This document shows, in pieces, positions 44,026-52,272 of a stretch of 54,187 bases of DNA; position 1 is the first letter of the stretch; each line of letters begins with the position of its first letter. Under the pieces are notes generated by a model, which saw nothing but the letters and a program-made list of their open reading frames with translations, was not told the origin of the DNA and did not search any database. The stretch covers positions 1 to 54,187 of the forward strand of contig JABBOD010000007.1 of the NCBI GenBank assembly GCA_019351995.1, written 5' to 3'. The position numbers were made by a program, and so were the translations under genes. The DNA comes from Acidobacteriota bacterium (GTDB taxonomy: Bacteria > Actinomycetota > Actinomycetes > Actinomycetales > Microbacteriaceae).

Positions 44026-45359
44026 CGGCGAGTCCGGGCTTCGAGCCCTGCGAACGAGGCCGCGAGCGGCTCCGCTCGCCCGGATTTCGCTCGGTCGTGC
44101 GCCATCACCCCGTAACAGATGCCGGCGACGATCCACAGCAGTGATGCCTGCCCCGCCACCCAATACAGATCGAACTGGGCTTGGGTGAAGCGGGTCGCGA
44201 CAACTGCCAGGCCGACGGTTCCGTAGACCGGATCCAAGCGAGAGAGCAGCCACGCGGCGACGACGAACATGGCGAGAAACCCCACGAGGCCGACGACTCC
44301 GACGGTCGTGAGGACTTCCAGTTCAGCGTTGGGAGGTTGGAATCCGTTCGCGAAGCGACCGGTGTACCACCACCGCATCCCGACACCGAAGACCGGTGAC
44401 GTCGCCCAGATATTCACCGACTGGTTGAACCAGGTCAGTCGCTGATGGGCCGAGTTGAACTGGTTACCCGATGCGAGCTGCCTATTAAGTTCAGAGACAA
44501 TCACGATAATGACCGGGATGTAAACAAGCCAGATGAGCCTGCCACGTCGCCGTCCCGTCGCCACGGGACGAAGGGTCACTATGAGGATGCCGGCCATCGC
44601 GCCGATCAGCCCCTGGCGGGACTGCGCGGCAAGCATCCCGACACCGCACAGCGCCAGCGCGGCGTAGCTCAGACGGCGGCTCATTCCGAGCCAGTCCGGG
44701 CGCGCGAAAGCGATCACCGCCGCGACGGCAAGCATACCGCCGACGGTGTTCTTGTGCAGGTCCCCGACATAGGCAGGCTGGAAGGCACCGGTGCTCGCGT
44801 ACGACTGCACAGCGATCACCGCCGCCGCAATCCCGACGCCTGAACACGCGGCGAGATAGACCCCGAGCGCAAGCCGGGCGTGCCCCTCACGGCCGATGAC
44901 GAAGCCGACGACCATGCTCCCGAGCACCAAGAAGAGTTCGTGAACCCATTCCACCCAGTTCGACGAGTACGGGTTGAGAATCTGCGTGGGGATCGAGAGC
45001 GCGAGATAGCCGACGCCCGCGAAGATCAGCGGCTGGAGGAGGAGCCCACCTCGCCCACGAATGAGCAGCAAACTGAAAAGCGTCGCGACGAACAGAACAA
45101 CATCGGAAACGCTGAGGAGCCCGCCAACACGCGCGACGACCAACGTCGCCGGCACCGCCAAGACCGGCAAGAGGCTCAGGTCGAGGGCCGCCAGCCCGAT
45201 AACGAAGACTCCCACCGCGACGGGGATTGCCAGGTTCGCCACACCCGCGCTCAACGACCCGACCGCGACCCCGACGACGGCGACCAAGACGACGCCGAGC
45301 ACCGTGGGACCCGCAGCGCGAGGCAGGCGGCGCGCACTGAGCACCCGCTTCAGCTCCAT
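44022..45359 (-). CDS. O-antigen ligase / polymerase-like membrane protein
   Basis: A 445-residue protein with about twelve membrane spans. The Wzy_C-type section is visible: CGVGMLAAQSRQGLIGAMAG (conserved Arg in S-R-x-G), then a long loop containing SAHQRLTWFNQSVNIWATSP and FGVGMRWWYTGRF, then VLTTVGVVGLVGFLAMFVVA. Members polymerise or ligate glycans outside the membrane. It is the first gene of the minus-strand operon, reading away from the ABC exporter genes. No Wzx flippase was found in the window. Confidence 0.85.
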   Translation of the reverse strand: MELKRVLSARRLPRAAGPTVLGVVLVAVVGVAVGSLSAGVANLAIPVAVGVFVIGLAALDLSLLPVLAVPATLVVARVGGLLSVSDVVLFVATLFSLLLIRGRGGLLLQPLIFAGVGYLALSIPTQILNPYSSNWVEWVHELFLVLGSMVVGFVIGREGHARLALGVYLAACSGVGIAAAVIAVQSYASTGAFQPAYVGDLHKNTVGGMLAVAAVIAFARPDWLGMSRRLSYAALALCGVGMLAAQSRQGLIGAMAGILIVTLRPVATGRRRGRLIWLVYIPVIIVIVSELNRQLASGNQFNSAHQRLTWFNQSVNIWATSPVFGVGMRWWYTGRFANGFQPPNAELEVLTTVGVVGLVGFLAMFVVAAWLLSRLDPVYGTVGLAVVATRFTQAQFDLYWVAGQASLLWIVAGICYGVMAHDRAKSGRAEPLAASFAGLEARTRR

Positions 45360-45520
45360 GCCCCAATGGTAGTGAGAACTCTGCGCGCCGGCGATCGACC
45401 GATCATGACCACCGGAAGGGGGCCGTCGTGGCCCCGCGGGTACCTTAACCGCCGTGGTACCTTCGAGAAGCCGCCGGATGGTTGGTGACTTCGCGTTTTT
45501 TGCTGCCGGGAGCCCTGACG
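45360..45520. promoter_or_regulatory. Divergent control region with paired GGTACCTT repeats
   Basis: About 160 bases between the ligase-like gene and the ABC exporter. GGGGCC (45419-45424) and GGCCCC (45430-45435) form a hairpin. The octamer GGTACCTT occurs at 45439-45446 and 45456-45463, 17 bases apart; its GGTACC core is itself palindromic. This looks like an operator pair for a regulator of both operons, but no binding protein is known. Confidence 0.4.
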
Positions 45521-46735
45521 ATGAGTGCGAACGATACGGCGATCACGGTCAGTGAGTTATCAAAGACCTATCGGCTCAATGTCGCTGGCGCGCCCGTCAA
45601 CCGGATCACAGACGCCGTAATCAACAAAGCTCGTCATCCGTTGCGCCGAACCCGCTACGAATACTTCGACGCGATCAAAGACGTCTCCTTCGACGTGCCG
45701 TGGGGCGAGGCGCTGGGAATCGTGGGCAGGAACGGCGCAGGCAAGAGCACTCTCCTGAAGCTGCTGACGCGCATCACCTCCCCCACAAAGGGGTCGATCG
45801 ACCTCGGCGGACGTGTCGGCAGTCTTCTCGAAGTCGGCACCGGATTCCACCCCGAACTGACCGGCCGGGAAAACGTCTATCTCAACGGCGCGCTCCTCGG
45901 GATGTCGCGGAAGGAAATCCGCAGACGATTCGACGACATCGTCGAATTCTCAGGAGTCTCGAAGTTCCTTGACACGCAGGTCAAGCGCTACTCCTCCGGC
46001 ATGTACGTGCGGCTGGCGTTCTCCGTTGCGGCCCACCTGGAGACCGAAATCCTGGCGATCGATGAGGTGCTGGCTGTTGGCGACGCGGAGTTCCAAGCCA
46101 AATCGCTGGCGAAGATGCGAGACGTGGCCAAAGATGGTCGCACCGTGCTCTACGTCAGCCACCAGATCCAGACCGTGACAGCCCTTTGCACTTCGGCGAT
46201 CTACCTCGACAAGGGAAGACTCGTCTACCACGGGTCAGTCGATGGAGCTCTCGAGACCTATCGCTCGAGCTTCGAGAAGTTCCAAATCGAGCAGAGCGAC
46301 CCCACTAAGCGATCGGGCACGGGGCAGCTGCGCCTCGCCGGGGTCCAGGTCCTCGAACCGCAACAGGCGCCAGCCGACGAGAAGCTCATCGAACTCGAAC
46401 TGCCGGCGTCGTCTCATCTGGTCGGCGACTACTTCGTCTCCTGCCACATCAACGACATCAACGGCAGCACCATCGTCCAGTGCGACTCCCGCGCGGTCGG
46501 AGCGTGGTTCAGTCCGGACAGGGCACATCGGCCCGTCCTGCGCATCGACAACCTGTGGCTCAAACCGGGGACGTACACGGTCGACGCCTTCGTGTGCCAG
46601 GCGGGAATCCTCGACTCGTGGGAGGGCGCTGCGGTCTTCGAGGTGCTCCCCTCATCCCCATATCCGGAACTGACATCCGAAGAGGCTCTGTCTGCCGGCA
46701 TCGTGCTGTCCGACTTCCACTACGAGGTCAGCTGA
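45521..46735 (+). CDS. Polysaccharide ABC transporter, ATP-binding protein (Wzt-like)
   Basis: Energises export of a lipid-linked polysaccharide; 404 residues from ATG 45521, which has GGAG eight bases upstream. Nucleotide-binding domain (~1-245): Walker A in IVGRNGAGKSTLLKLL, signature RYSSGMYVRLAFSVAAHL, Walker B in EILAIDEVLAVGDAEF, then YVSHQIQTVTALC. A C-terminal Wzt-type domain (~265-400, for example FVSCHINDINGSTIVQCDSR, ending VLSDFHYEVS) resembles the carbohydrate-binding module that reads the end of the glycan in O-antigen exporters. The permease gene starts two bases after the stop. Confidence 0.92.
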   Translation: MSANDTAITVSELSKTYRLNVAGAPVNRITDAVINKARHPLRRTRYEYFDAIKDVSFDVPWGEALGIVGRNGAGKSTLLKLLTRITSPTKGSIDLGGRVGSLLEVGTGFHPELTGRENVYLNGALLGMSRKEIRRRFDDIVEFSGVSKFLDTQVKRYSSGMYVRLAFSVAAHLETEILAIDEVLAVGDAEFQAKSLAKMRDVAKDGRTVLYVSHQIQTVTALCTSAIYLDKGRLVYHGSVDGALETYRSSFEKFQIEQSDPTKRSGTGQLRLAGVQVLEPQQAPADEKLIELELPASSHLVGDYFVSCHINDINGSTIVQCDSRAVGAWFSPDRAHRPVLRIDNLWLKPGTYTVDAFVCQAGILDSWEGAAVFEVLPSSPYPELTSEEALSAGIVLSDFHYEVS

Positions 46736-46737
46736 CC

Positions 46738-47556
46738 ATGAGCCGGACAATCATCACTCCACCCCGCGGCGTCGGTCTGCCCCCGTGGCGTGAGTTGTGG
46801 GAGGCGCGCGAGGTGCTCTGGCGCTTCGGGAGCCGCGACATCGTGCTGCGCTACCGACAGACGGCAATCGGAGTGGCGTGGGTGATCCTCCAGCCACTGG
46901 TCTCTGCGGGGATCTTCTCGATCATCTTCGGTTCTGTTGCCAAACTGCCCAGCGGTGGTGTGCCGTACTTCATCTTCAGTTTCGCAGGCTTGCTGGGTTG
47001 GAATCTGGTCAACGGCATCGTCGGGCGCAGTTCCGGTTCACTCGTCGCGAATCAGGCGTTGGTCTCGAAGGTCTTCTTTCCTCGTCTGCTGATCCCGCTG
47101 GCCACGATGCTGTCGGTCCTACTCGACTTCGCCGTGGCCTTCGTGCTCCTCGTCATCCTTCTGGTCGTCTTCCACATCAACCCCGGATGGCCGCTCCTGC
47201 TCCTGCCGGTCTGGATGAGTCTCGCGATCCTTCTAGCGATGGGGGTCGGCATTGCCGCTGCCTCGCTGATGGTCAAGTACCGGGACGTCGCATACGTGCT
47301 CCCGTGGCTCATGCAGATTCTGCTGTACGCGACCCCGATTGCGTACTCGCTCAGCGCGGTGCCCGCCAACCTGCTGTGGCTGTTCACCCTGAATCCACTG
47401 ACCTGGCTGATGGAGGCTTTCCGGTGGTCATTGATCGGCCTCGCCGCGCCACCACTCTGGGAGATCGGCGCTCTGGTGCTCGCCTCCGTCGCGGTCTTCC
47501 TGGGCGGAGTCCTGGTGTTCCAGAAGATGGAGCGCACGTTCGCCGACGTGATCTGA
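46738..47556 (+). CDS. Polysaccharide ABC transporter, permease (Wzm-like)
   Basis: An ABC-2 type membrane partner of the preceding ATPase; 272 residues from ATG 46738. The amphipathic N-terminal interface (WREVLW-like: LWEAREVLWRFGSRDIVLRY, then RQTAIGVAWVILQPLVSAGI) is followed by six spans and the conserved KVFFPRLLIPLATMLS and MVKYRDVAYVLPWLMQILLY segments and NPLTWLMEAFRW. This is the usual form for teichoic acid, O-antigen or capsule exporters. The ATPase precedes the permease, the reverse of the common wzm-wzt order. Confidence 0.93.
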   Translation: MSRTIITPPRGVGLPPWRELWEAREVLWRFGSRDIVLRYRQTAIGVAWVILQPLVSAGIFSIIFGSVAKLPSGGVPYFIFSFAGLLGWNLVNGIVGRSSGSLVANQALVSKVFFPRLLIPLATMLSVLLDFAVAFVLLVILLVVFHINPGWPLLLLPVWMSLAILLAMGVGIAAASLMVKYRDVAYVLPWLMQILLYATPIAYSLSAVPANLLWLFTLNPLTWLMEAFRWSLIGLAAPPLWEIGALVLASVAVFLGGVLVFQKMERTFADVI

Positions 47557-47627
47557 ACGGATCGGTCGGCGAGAGCACCGCACACGATGAATCCTCGCGA
47601 TCCAGGACTGGTCGCTAAACTCAGGTC

Positions 47628-48839
47628 GTGCCAGCGCCTCGAGTCGTGATCGTGAGCCACACGGCACAGCTCGGAGGTGGCGAGATCGCCTTGCTCCGAC
47701 TGATCGAGGGGATCGACCCGAGCAGCTTCGAGGTCCGAGTCATCCTCTTCGAGGACGGACCACTCGTCGCACGCCTTCGTCGCGCGGGAGTGGCCGCCGA
47801 GGTCATCGCCCTCGGCACGTTGAACGATGTCACGCGCACGGGAGCGACGCTCGTCGGTTCGCTCCAGATGGCGACGGGAGCGGTGGCCTTCGCGCCCCGG
47901 CTGATCCGGACTCTTCGGCGGCATCATCCCGACCTTCTCGTCGCCAACACGCTGAAGTCTGCCTTGTTCTTGAGCCTCGTGGCGCCGTTGGTCGGTTCTC
48001 GGTGGGTGTGGCACCTCCATGATCGGCTGGCACTCGACTACCTTCCAGCGCGAACGGCGGCAATTCTTCGGGTGATCGCTCGGCATTCCCCGAATCATGT
48101 CATCGTCAACTCCCTCGCCACGCGTCAGACGCTCGGTCGTATCCCCTTCGAACGCACCAGTGTGGCGTATCCGGGACTCGAGCCGTCGGCATTCACAGGG
48201 CGTTCCGTGCCGCCCGAACGTGTCATCGGGATGCTCGGACGGATCAGCGAGACCAAAGGCCAACGGGAGTTCGTCGAGGCGGCGGCCACGCTGCTCGATC
48301 GTCATCCCGACACACGGTTCAGGATCGTCGGTCGAGCCCTCTTCCAGGATGGCGACTACGAAGCCTCCGTGCGGGAGCTGGTCGATTCATCGCCGCTCGC
48401 GGCTCATCTGGACTTCGCAGGCTGGGCAGACGATCCGAGTGCGGAGATGAAGCGCCTGCAGATCCTCGTGCACGCATCTCCCGTCGCCGAACCGTTCGGG
48501 CAGGTCATCGTCGAGGCGATGGCGGCGGGCGTGCCGGTGATCGCGACGGAGGGAGGCGGGGTGCTCGAGATCCTGGACCCCGACGGTCAGGGGCACGAGA
48601 TCACCGACGGCGTCCGCAGGAGCGAATTGGGCATCCTGGTGCGCCCCGGTGACGCGCCGGCACTCGCTCGAGCAATGGCCTGGGCACTCGATCACCCCGA
48701 CGAGCTGACCGCGATGGCCACCCGGGCCACCACGAGCGCCCGACTGCGGTTCTCGATCCAGCACGCCCGATCGATCGTCCTCATCGCGTGGACCGCGGCG
48801 CTCCGCCCGCCACGGCGCAGACCCAGGGCGATCCGATAG
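47628..48839 (+). CDS. Glycosyltransferase family 4
   Basis: 403 residues beginning with GTG at 47628 (MPAPRVVIVSHTAQLGGGEI). Acceptor domain: LGGGEIALLRLIEGI and VLFEDGPLVARLRRAGV-like sequence (VRVILFEDGPLVA). Donor domain: GMLGRISETKGQREFVEAAA, VGRALFQDGDYEASV, and E-x7-E in SPVAEPFGQVIVEAMAAGVP. The basic C-terminus (LRPPRRRPRAIR) may touch the membrane. It is 71 bases after the exporter permease on the same strand. The donor is unknown. Confidence 0.9.
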   Translation: MPAPRVVIVSHTAQLGGGEIALLRLIEGIDPSSFEVRVILFEDGPLVARLRRAGVAAEVIALGTLNDVTRTGATLVGSLQMATGAVAFAPRLIRTLRRHHPDLLVANTLKSALFLSLVAPLVGSRWVWHLHDRLALDYLPARTAAILRVIARHSPNHVIVNSLATRQTLGRIPFERTSVAYPGLEPSAFTGRSVPPERVIGMLGRISETKGQREFVEAAATLLDRHPDTRFRIVGRALFQDGDYEASVRELVDSSPLAAHLDFAGWADDPSAEMKRLQILVHASPVAEPFGQVIVEAMAAGVPVIATEGGGVLEILDPDGQGHEITDGVRRSELGILVRPGDAPALARAMAWALDHPDELTAMATRATTSARLRFSIQHARSIVLIAWTAALRPPRRRPRAIR

Positions 48840-48875
48840 TCTTCCTGACATCCAGCCCGACCACCGAGGAATGAC

Positions 48876-49949
48876 GTGAACCTTCTCTCGCGAGCGGTGG
48901 CGTTTTATCTGCCCCAGTACCATCCGATCCCCGAGAACAGCCGGTGGTGGGGTCCTGGATTCACCGAGTGGACGAACGCGGCCCGCGCACGACCGCTGTT
49001 CCGAGGCCACGTGCAGCCGCATCTGCCCTCCGAACTGGGGTTCTACGACCTCCGGCTGGCCGAGTCCCGTGACGCGCAGAGCGACCTGGCGCGGGAGCAC
49101 GGCATCGAAGCGTTCTGCTACTGGCACTACTGGTTCGGCGAGGGCTCCCGGATCCTGGAACGTCCCTTCACGGAGGTCCTGGCAGCCGGTTCTCCGAGCA
49201 TCTCCTTCTGCTTGGGGTGGGCGAACCAGAGCTGGACCGGGATCTGGCATGCCGCCGGAGACCGCATTCTGCGCGAACAGACCTACCCTGGCCCCGAGGA
49301 CGATCAAGCGCACTTCGACGCGATCCTCCCTGCCTTCCGCGATGAGCGCTATCTGCGCGTCGACGGCAAGCCGGTGTTCTACGTCTTTCGTCCTGAGGAG
49401 TTGCCGAACGCAGCCGAATTCGTCGATCGCTGGCAGGCAATGGCGCGGGCGGCCGGCCTCGATGGTCTCTACCTCGTCGCGGAGGTGAGCGACCTTCTGG
49501 GCGCCGGTGCCCGCTATGACGGCATCAGTGGTGACGGCTTCGACGCGGGCGTCTACGTGCGGCTCCCGGCGAGCCGGACTACCGGCGACGTGCTTCGCAT
49601 GCGGATCCGCCGACGTCTCGGCGGGCCAGAGGCATACCCCTATTCCACCGACCCCGAGCTCTGGGAGCCGGTACGCCGCAACCCCCTCCTCCAACCGAGT
49701 GTCTACCCGAACTGGGATAACACGCCGCGATCGGGCACCCGCGGGCTCGTGCTCACCGACACCGAACCCCAGCGCTTCGCCGCGAACCTCGGGCATGCCG
49801 TCGCAACCCTGGATTCGCGACCTGAGCAGGAGCGCCTGCTCTGGATCAAGTCGTGGAACGAGTGGGCGGAAGGCAACTACCTGGAGCCCGACCTGGAATA
49901 CGGGCGGGGTTGGCTGGAAGCCCTTCGTATGGGGCTCACACCAGGATGA
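48876..49949 (+). CDS. WbsX-type protein (GH99-like domain)
   Basis: A 357-residue member of the WbsX family, found in polysaccharide clusters and labelled either glycosyltransferase or glycoside hydrolase family 99-like. Hallmarks: AVAFYLPQYHPIPENSRWWG, PGFTEWTNAARARPLFRGHV, QPHLPSELGFYDLR, GIEAFCYWHYWFGEG, FCLGWANQSWTGIW, DGKPVFYVFRP, and WIKSWNEWAEGNYLEPD near the C-terminus. The GH99-type fold suggests an endo-acting or trimming role, but activity in this family is mostly unproven. The start is GTG with GAGG upstream. Its stop overlaps the next gene (ATGA). Confidence 0.9.
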   Translation: MNLLSRAVAFYLPQYHPIPENSRWWGPGFTEWTNAARARPLFRGHVQPHLPSELGFYDLRLAESRDAQSDLAREHGIEAFCYWHYWFGEGSRILERPFTEVLAAGSPSISFCLGWANQSWTGIWHAAGDRILREQTYPGPEDDQAHFDAILPAFRDERYLRVDGKPVFYVFRPEELPNAAEFVDRWQAMARAAGLDGLYLVAEVSDLLGAGARYDGISGDGFDAGVYVRLPASRTTGDVLRMRIRRRLGGPEAYPYSTDPELWEPVRRNPLLQPSVYPNWDNTPRSGTRGLVLTDTEPQRFAANLGHAVATLDSRPEQERLLWIKSWNEWAEGNYLEPDLEYGRGWLEALRMGLTPG

Positions 49950-50992
49950 CTGACCCACCACTGCGAATCGCCATGATCTCCTACTACCTCCCCAGCGGAA
50001 GCAAGATCGGGGTGGGGTACCAGGTCCACGAACTCGCCAGCGAGCTCGTCCGACGTGGTCACCACGTGGAGGTGTTCAGCGACTGCCCACCCGTCGAGGG
50101 CGCGATCTATGGGCACGTACAGATTCCCGCGAGCACGCGGCTGCGCACATTCCGCTTCGCCACCAGCCTGCGTCGTGTCGACTTCAGCAGCTATGACGTG
50201 CTGCACGCCCACGGCGACGACTACTGGCTTTGGCGACGGCGAGTCCCGCGCCACATCCGCACGATCCATGGCTCGTGCTTCGAGGAGGCGCTGCGCATCC
50301 CGGGTTTCACCGAAAAGCTTCGGATGACGCTCCTCGGTTTCAGCGAGCTCCTCGCCAGCGCGGTCGCCGACGAGACGGTCGTCGTCTCGCCGCGAACTCG
50401 CCGCTGGATGCCGTGGGTGCATCGCGTGATCCCGAACGGCGTCGATTTCGGTCGGTTCCATCCGGATGCAAGCAAGCGGGCCATTCAGCCCACGGTGTTA
50501 TTCGTCGGCACCTGGTCCAATCGCAAGCGTGGCTCCGCCCTGGCGGCTGCGTTCCAGCACGACATCCTCCCGACGCTGCCCAACGCACGGTTGGAGATGG
50601 TGTGCCGGGATGCGCCTGTCGACCCGGGACCCGGAGTCTCCATCCTGGGCTCATTGAACGACAGCGAACTCGCAGAGGCCTACCAACGGGCATGGGCATT
50701 TTGTCTGCCGTCAGCCTACGAAGGGTTCGGGATCCCCTACGCGGAGGCCATGGCATCCGGACTGCCGGTGGTGAGCACCCCAAACGTCGGAGCACGGTAT
50801 GTGACCGATGAGGGCGCCGCCGGCATCCTCACCCCGCTCGACAGCATTGGATCGAGATTGAAGGAACTGCTCGAGAACGGGAAGAAGCGCGCCGAACTGG
50901 GCCATATCGGAGAGAGACGGGCCCAGATGTTCGATCTCCGCCGGGTCGCGGACGCGTATGAGAAGTTGTACCGACCGAAGGTTGAGCTGTAG
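49946..50992 (+). CDS. Glycosyltransferase family 4
   Basis: 348 residues from ATG 49946, overlapping the WbsX stop by four bases. Acceptor domain: IAMISYYLPSGSKIGVGYQV, VHELASELVRRGHHVEVFSD, and VLHAHGDDYWLWRRR. Donor domain: VIPNGVDFGRFHP, VLFVGTWSNRKRGSALAAAF, and the E-x7-E motif in PSAYEGFGIPYAEAMASGLP. It is a standard GT-B retaining enzyme, donor unknown. It ends 46 bases before the small membrane protein. Confidence 0.9.
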   Translation: MTDPPLRIAMISYYLPSGSKIGVGYQVHELASELVRRGHHVEVFSDCPPVEGAIYGHVQIPASTRLRTFRFATSLRRVDFSSYDVLHAHGDDYWLWRRRVPRHIRTIHGSCFEEALRIPGFTEKLRMTLLGFSELLASAVADETVVVSPRTRRWMPWVHRVIPNGVDFGRFHPDASKRAIQPTVLFVGTWSNRKRGSALAAAFQHDILPTLPNARLEMVCRDAPVDPGPGVSILGSLNDSELAEAYQRAWAFCLPSAYEGFGIPYAEAMASGLPVVSTPNVGARYVTDEGAAGILTPLDSIGSRLKELLENGKKRAELGHIGERRAQMFDLRRVADAYEKLYRPKVEL

Positions 50993-51038
50993 TCCATCCG
51001 CCATGCACGGAGGATCATCGACCCGGAAGGAGGCCGCG

Positions 51039-51275
51039 ATGACGGAGCCTCCATCGATTGGGTCGCGCCACGGGCTCGCCTGGCTCTCGGGAGCCGTGAT
51101 CGGTGGGGCAGCGGGGCTCGCGCTTGGCTCGATGGCCTATCTGCTGCTCGGCCCCGTGCTGGAATCCGCCAGCGGACCGATCCGTGAGCTGCAGGGACTC
51201 TCGTGGAACGTCGTACCCGGCCTCACCGTGCTCGGCGGCGTCGGGGGCGCGCTGCGTGTCCCGACGGAGGTCTGA
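51039..51275 (+). CDS. Small hypothetical membrane protein, 78 residues
   Basis: The ATG at 51039 is preceded by a strong AAGGAGG, which sets the start and rules out the longer open frame. Two hydrophobic segments are visible: ~15-38 (LAWLSGAVIGGAAGLALGSM, then AYLLLGPVL) and ~55-70 (NVVPGLTVLGGVGGAL). Both are glycine-rich. It is the last gene of the plus-strand exporter operon and meets the GT2 array tail to tail. No family is recognised. Confidence 0.7.
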   Translation: MTEPPSIGSRHGLAWLSGAVIGGAAGLALGSMAYLLLGPVLESASGPIRELQGLSWNVVPGLTVLGGVGGALRVPTEV

Positions 51276-51342
51276 CCGCCACACCTGACGCACCCCAACC
51301 GTTCGGCGCGAAGAACCTCCGACCCGCCGCCTGAAGAAGGAA

Positions 51343-52272
51343 CTATGGCGAGCGAGCACCGAAAGCGGATGCCCAACGCCGCCCGAGCCATCCTCCGAAT
51401 CGCCAGGCGGCATCAGCACGACCATCCGGCTGCAATATCCTGAAGGCTCGCCGTGGGAAGGATGGGCGCGACGGGATCCGAGTCGGGACGCCGTCCTCTG
51501 CGGGGCCGGCGGGCGAAGGGACGTACGCCGCCATCGCGTCTGCATGCTTGCGCTTGAGCTGGATCTCACCGACGGCATAGGAGAACGCCTGCCGGTACAC
51601 CGAGCGGAGTCCTGTTCGCTTTCTGATGTGAACGACGGCACTCGCGCACTGCTCCAAGCTGCTCCCCCTCATCTGAGCCCGCCAACAGAAGTCGATGTCC
51701 TCGCCGCTGCGCAGCGACTCGTCAAAACCGTCCAAGTCTCGGAAGACCGAGCTGTGAACACCCAGGTTCGACGAAGCCGCTGAGGGGTACAACGGCCAGT
51801 AGGGCATCACAATCAGACCGTCAACGGCCCAGCTGACGGAGACGGCTCCTGGCGACGGAAGGGGGACGGTCCGGCCAGCAACGAGCTCCGAGTCCTGCAA
51901 GGCCCGTTGCATCTCGAGAAGCCAGTCGTCTGCCACGATGTCGTCGGCATCGCAGAAAGCCAAAAGCGCTGAGCGGGCGGCTTGCGCACCCACGTTTCGC
52001 GCGGCGCTGGGTCCGCGACGGATGGACGCATCAACAAGTTTCAGTTGCGGAAGACGATGCGCCCAGGCGCGAACGAGGTCGGCGGTACCGTCTGTCGAGC
52101 CGTTATCGCAGACCAATACTTCCCAGTCGAATGGCGAATCCTGGCGAGCGAGAGCACCCAGTTGCTCCCCGAGTGTGTCCTCGGCGTTGAATGCCGCGAT
52201 GATCACAGTGATGGCCGGCGACCGTGTCTCTTGATCGCGTGGTGGCTCCTGCGGGTTCTCCTCAACAGACAT
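51343..52272 (-). CDS. Glycosyltransferase family 2, array member 1
   Basis: A 309-residue GT-A glycosyltransferase. N-terminal nucleotide-binding domain: ITVIIAAFNAEDTLGEQLGA, VLVCDNGSTDGTADLV, the D-x-D region in LAFCDADDIVADDWLLEMQ, then FDESLRSGEDIDFCWRAQM with the catalytic-base Glu-Asp. The C-terminal part is basic with RRAFRILQ. It is a paralogue of the next two genes, but its codons are like the rest of the locus and it does not share their repeat. Its ATG overlaps the previous stop by one base (TGATG). Confidence 0.88.
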   Translation of the reverse strand: MSVEENPQEPPRDQETRSPAITVIIAAFNAEDTLGEQLGALARQDSPFDWEVLVCDNGSTDGTADLVRAWAHRLPQLKLVDASIRRGPSAARNVGAQAARSALLAFCDADDIVADDWLLEMQRALQDSELVAGRTVPLPSPGAVSVSWAVDGLIVMPYWPLYPSAASSNLGVHSSVFRDLDGFDESLRSGEDIDFCWRAQMRGSSLEQCASAVVHIRKRTGLRSVYRQAFSYAVGEIQLKRKHADAMAAYVPSPAGPAEDGVPTRIPSRPSFPRRAFRILQPDGRADAAWRFGGWLGRRWASAFGARSP

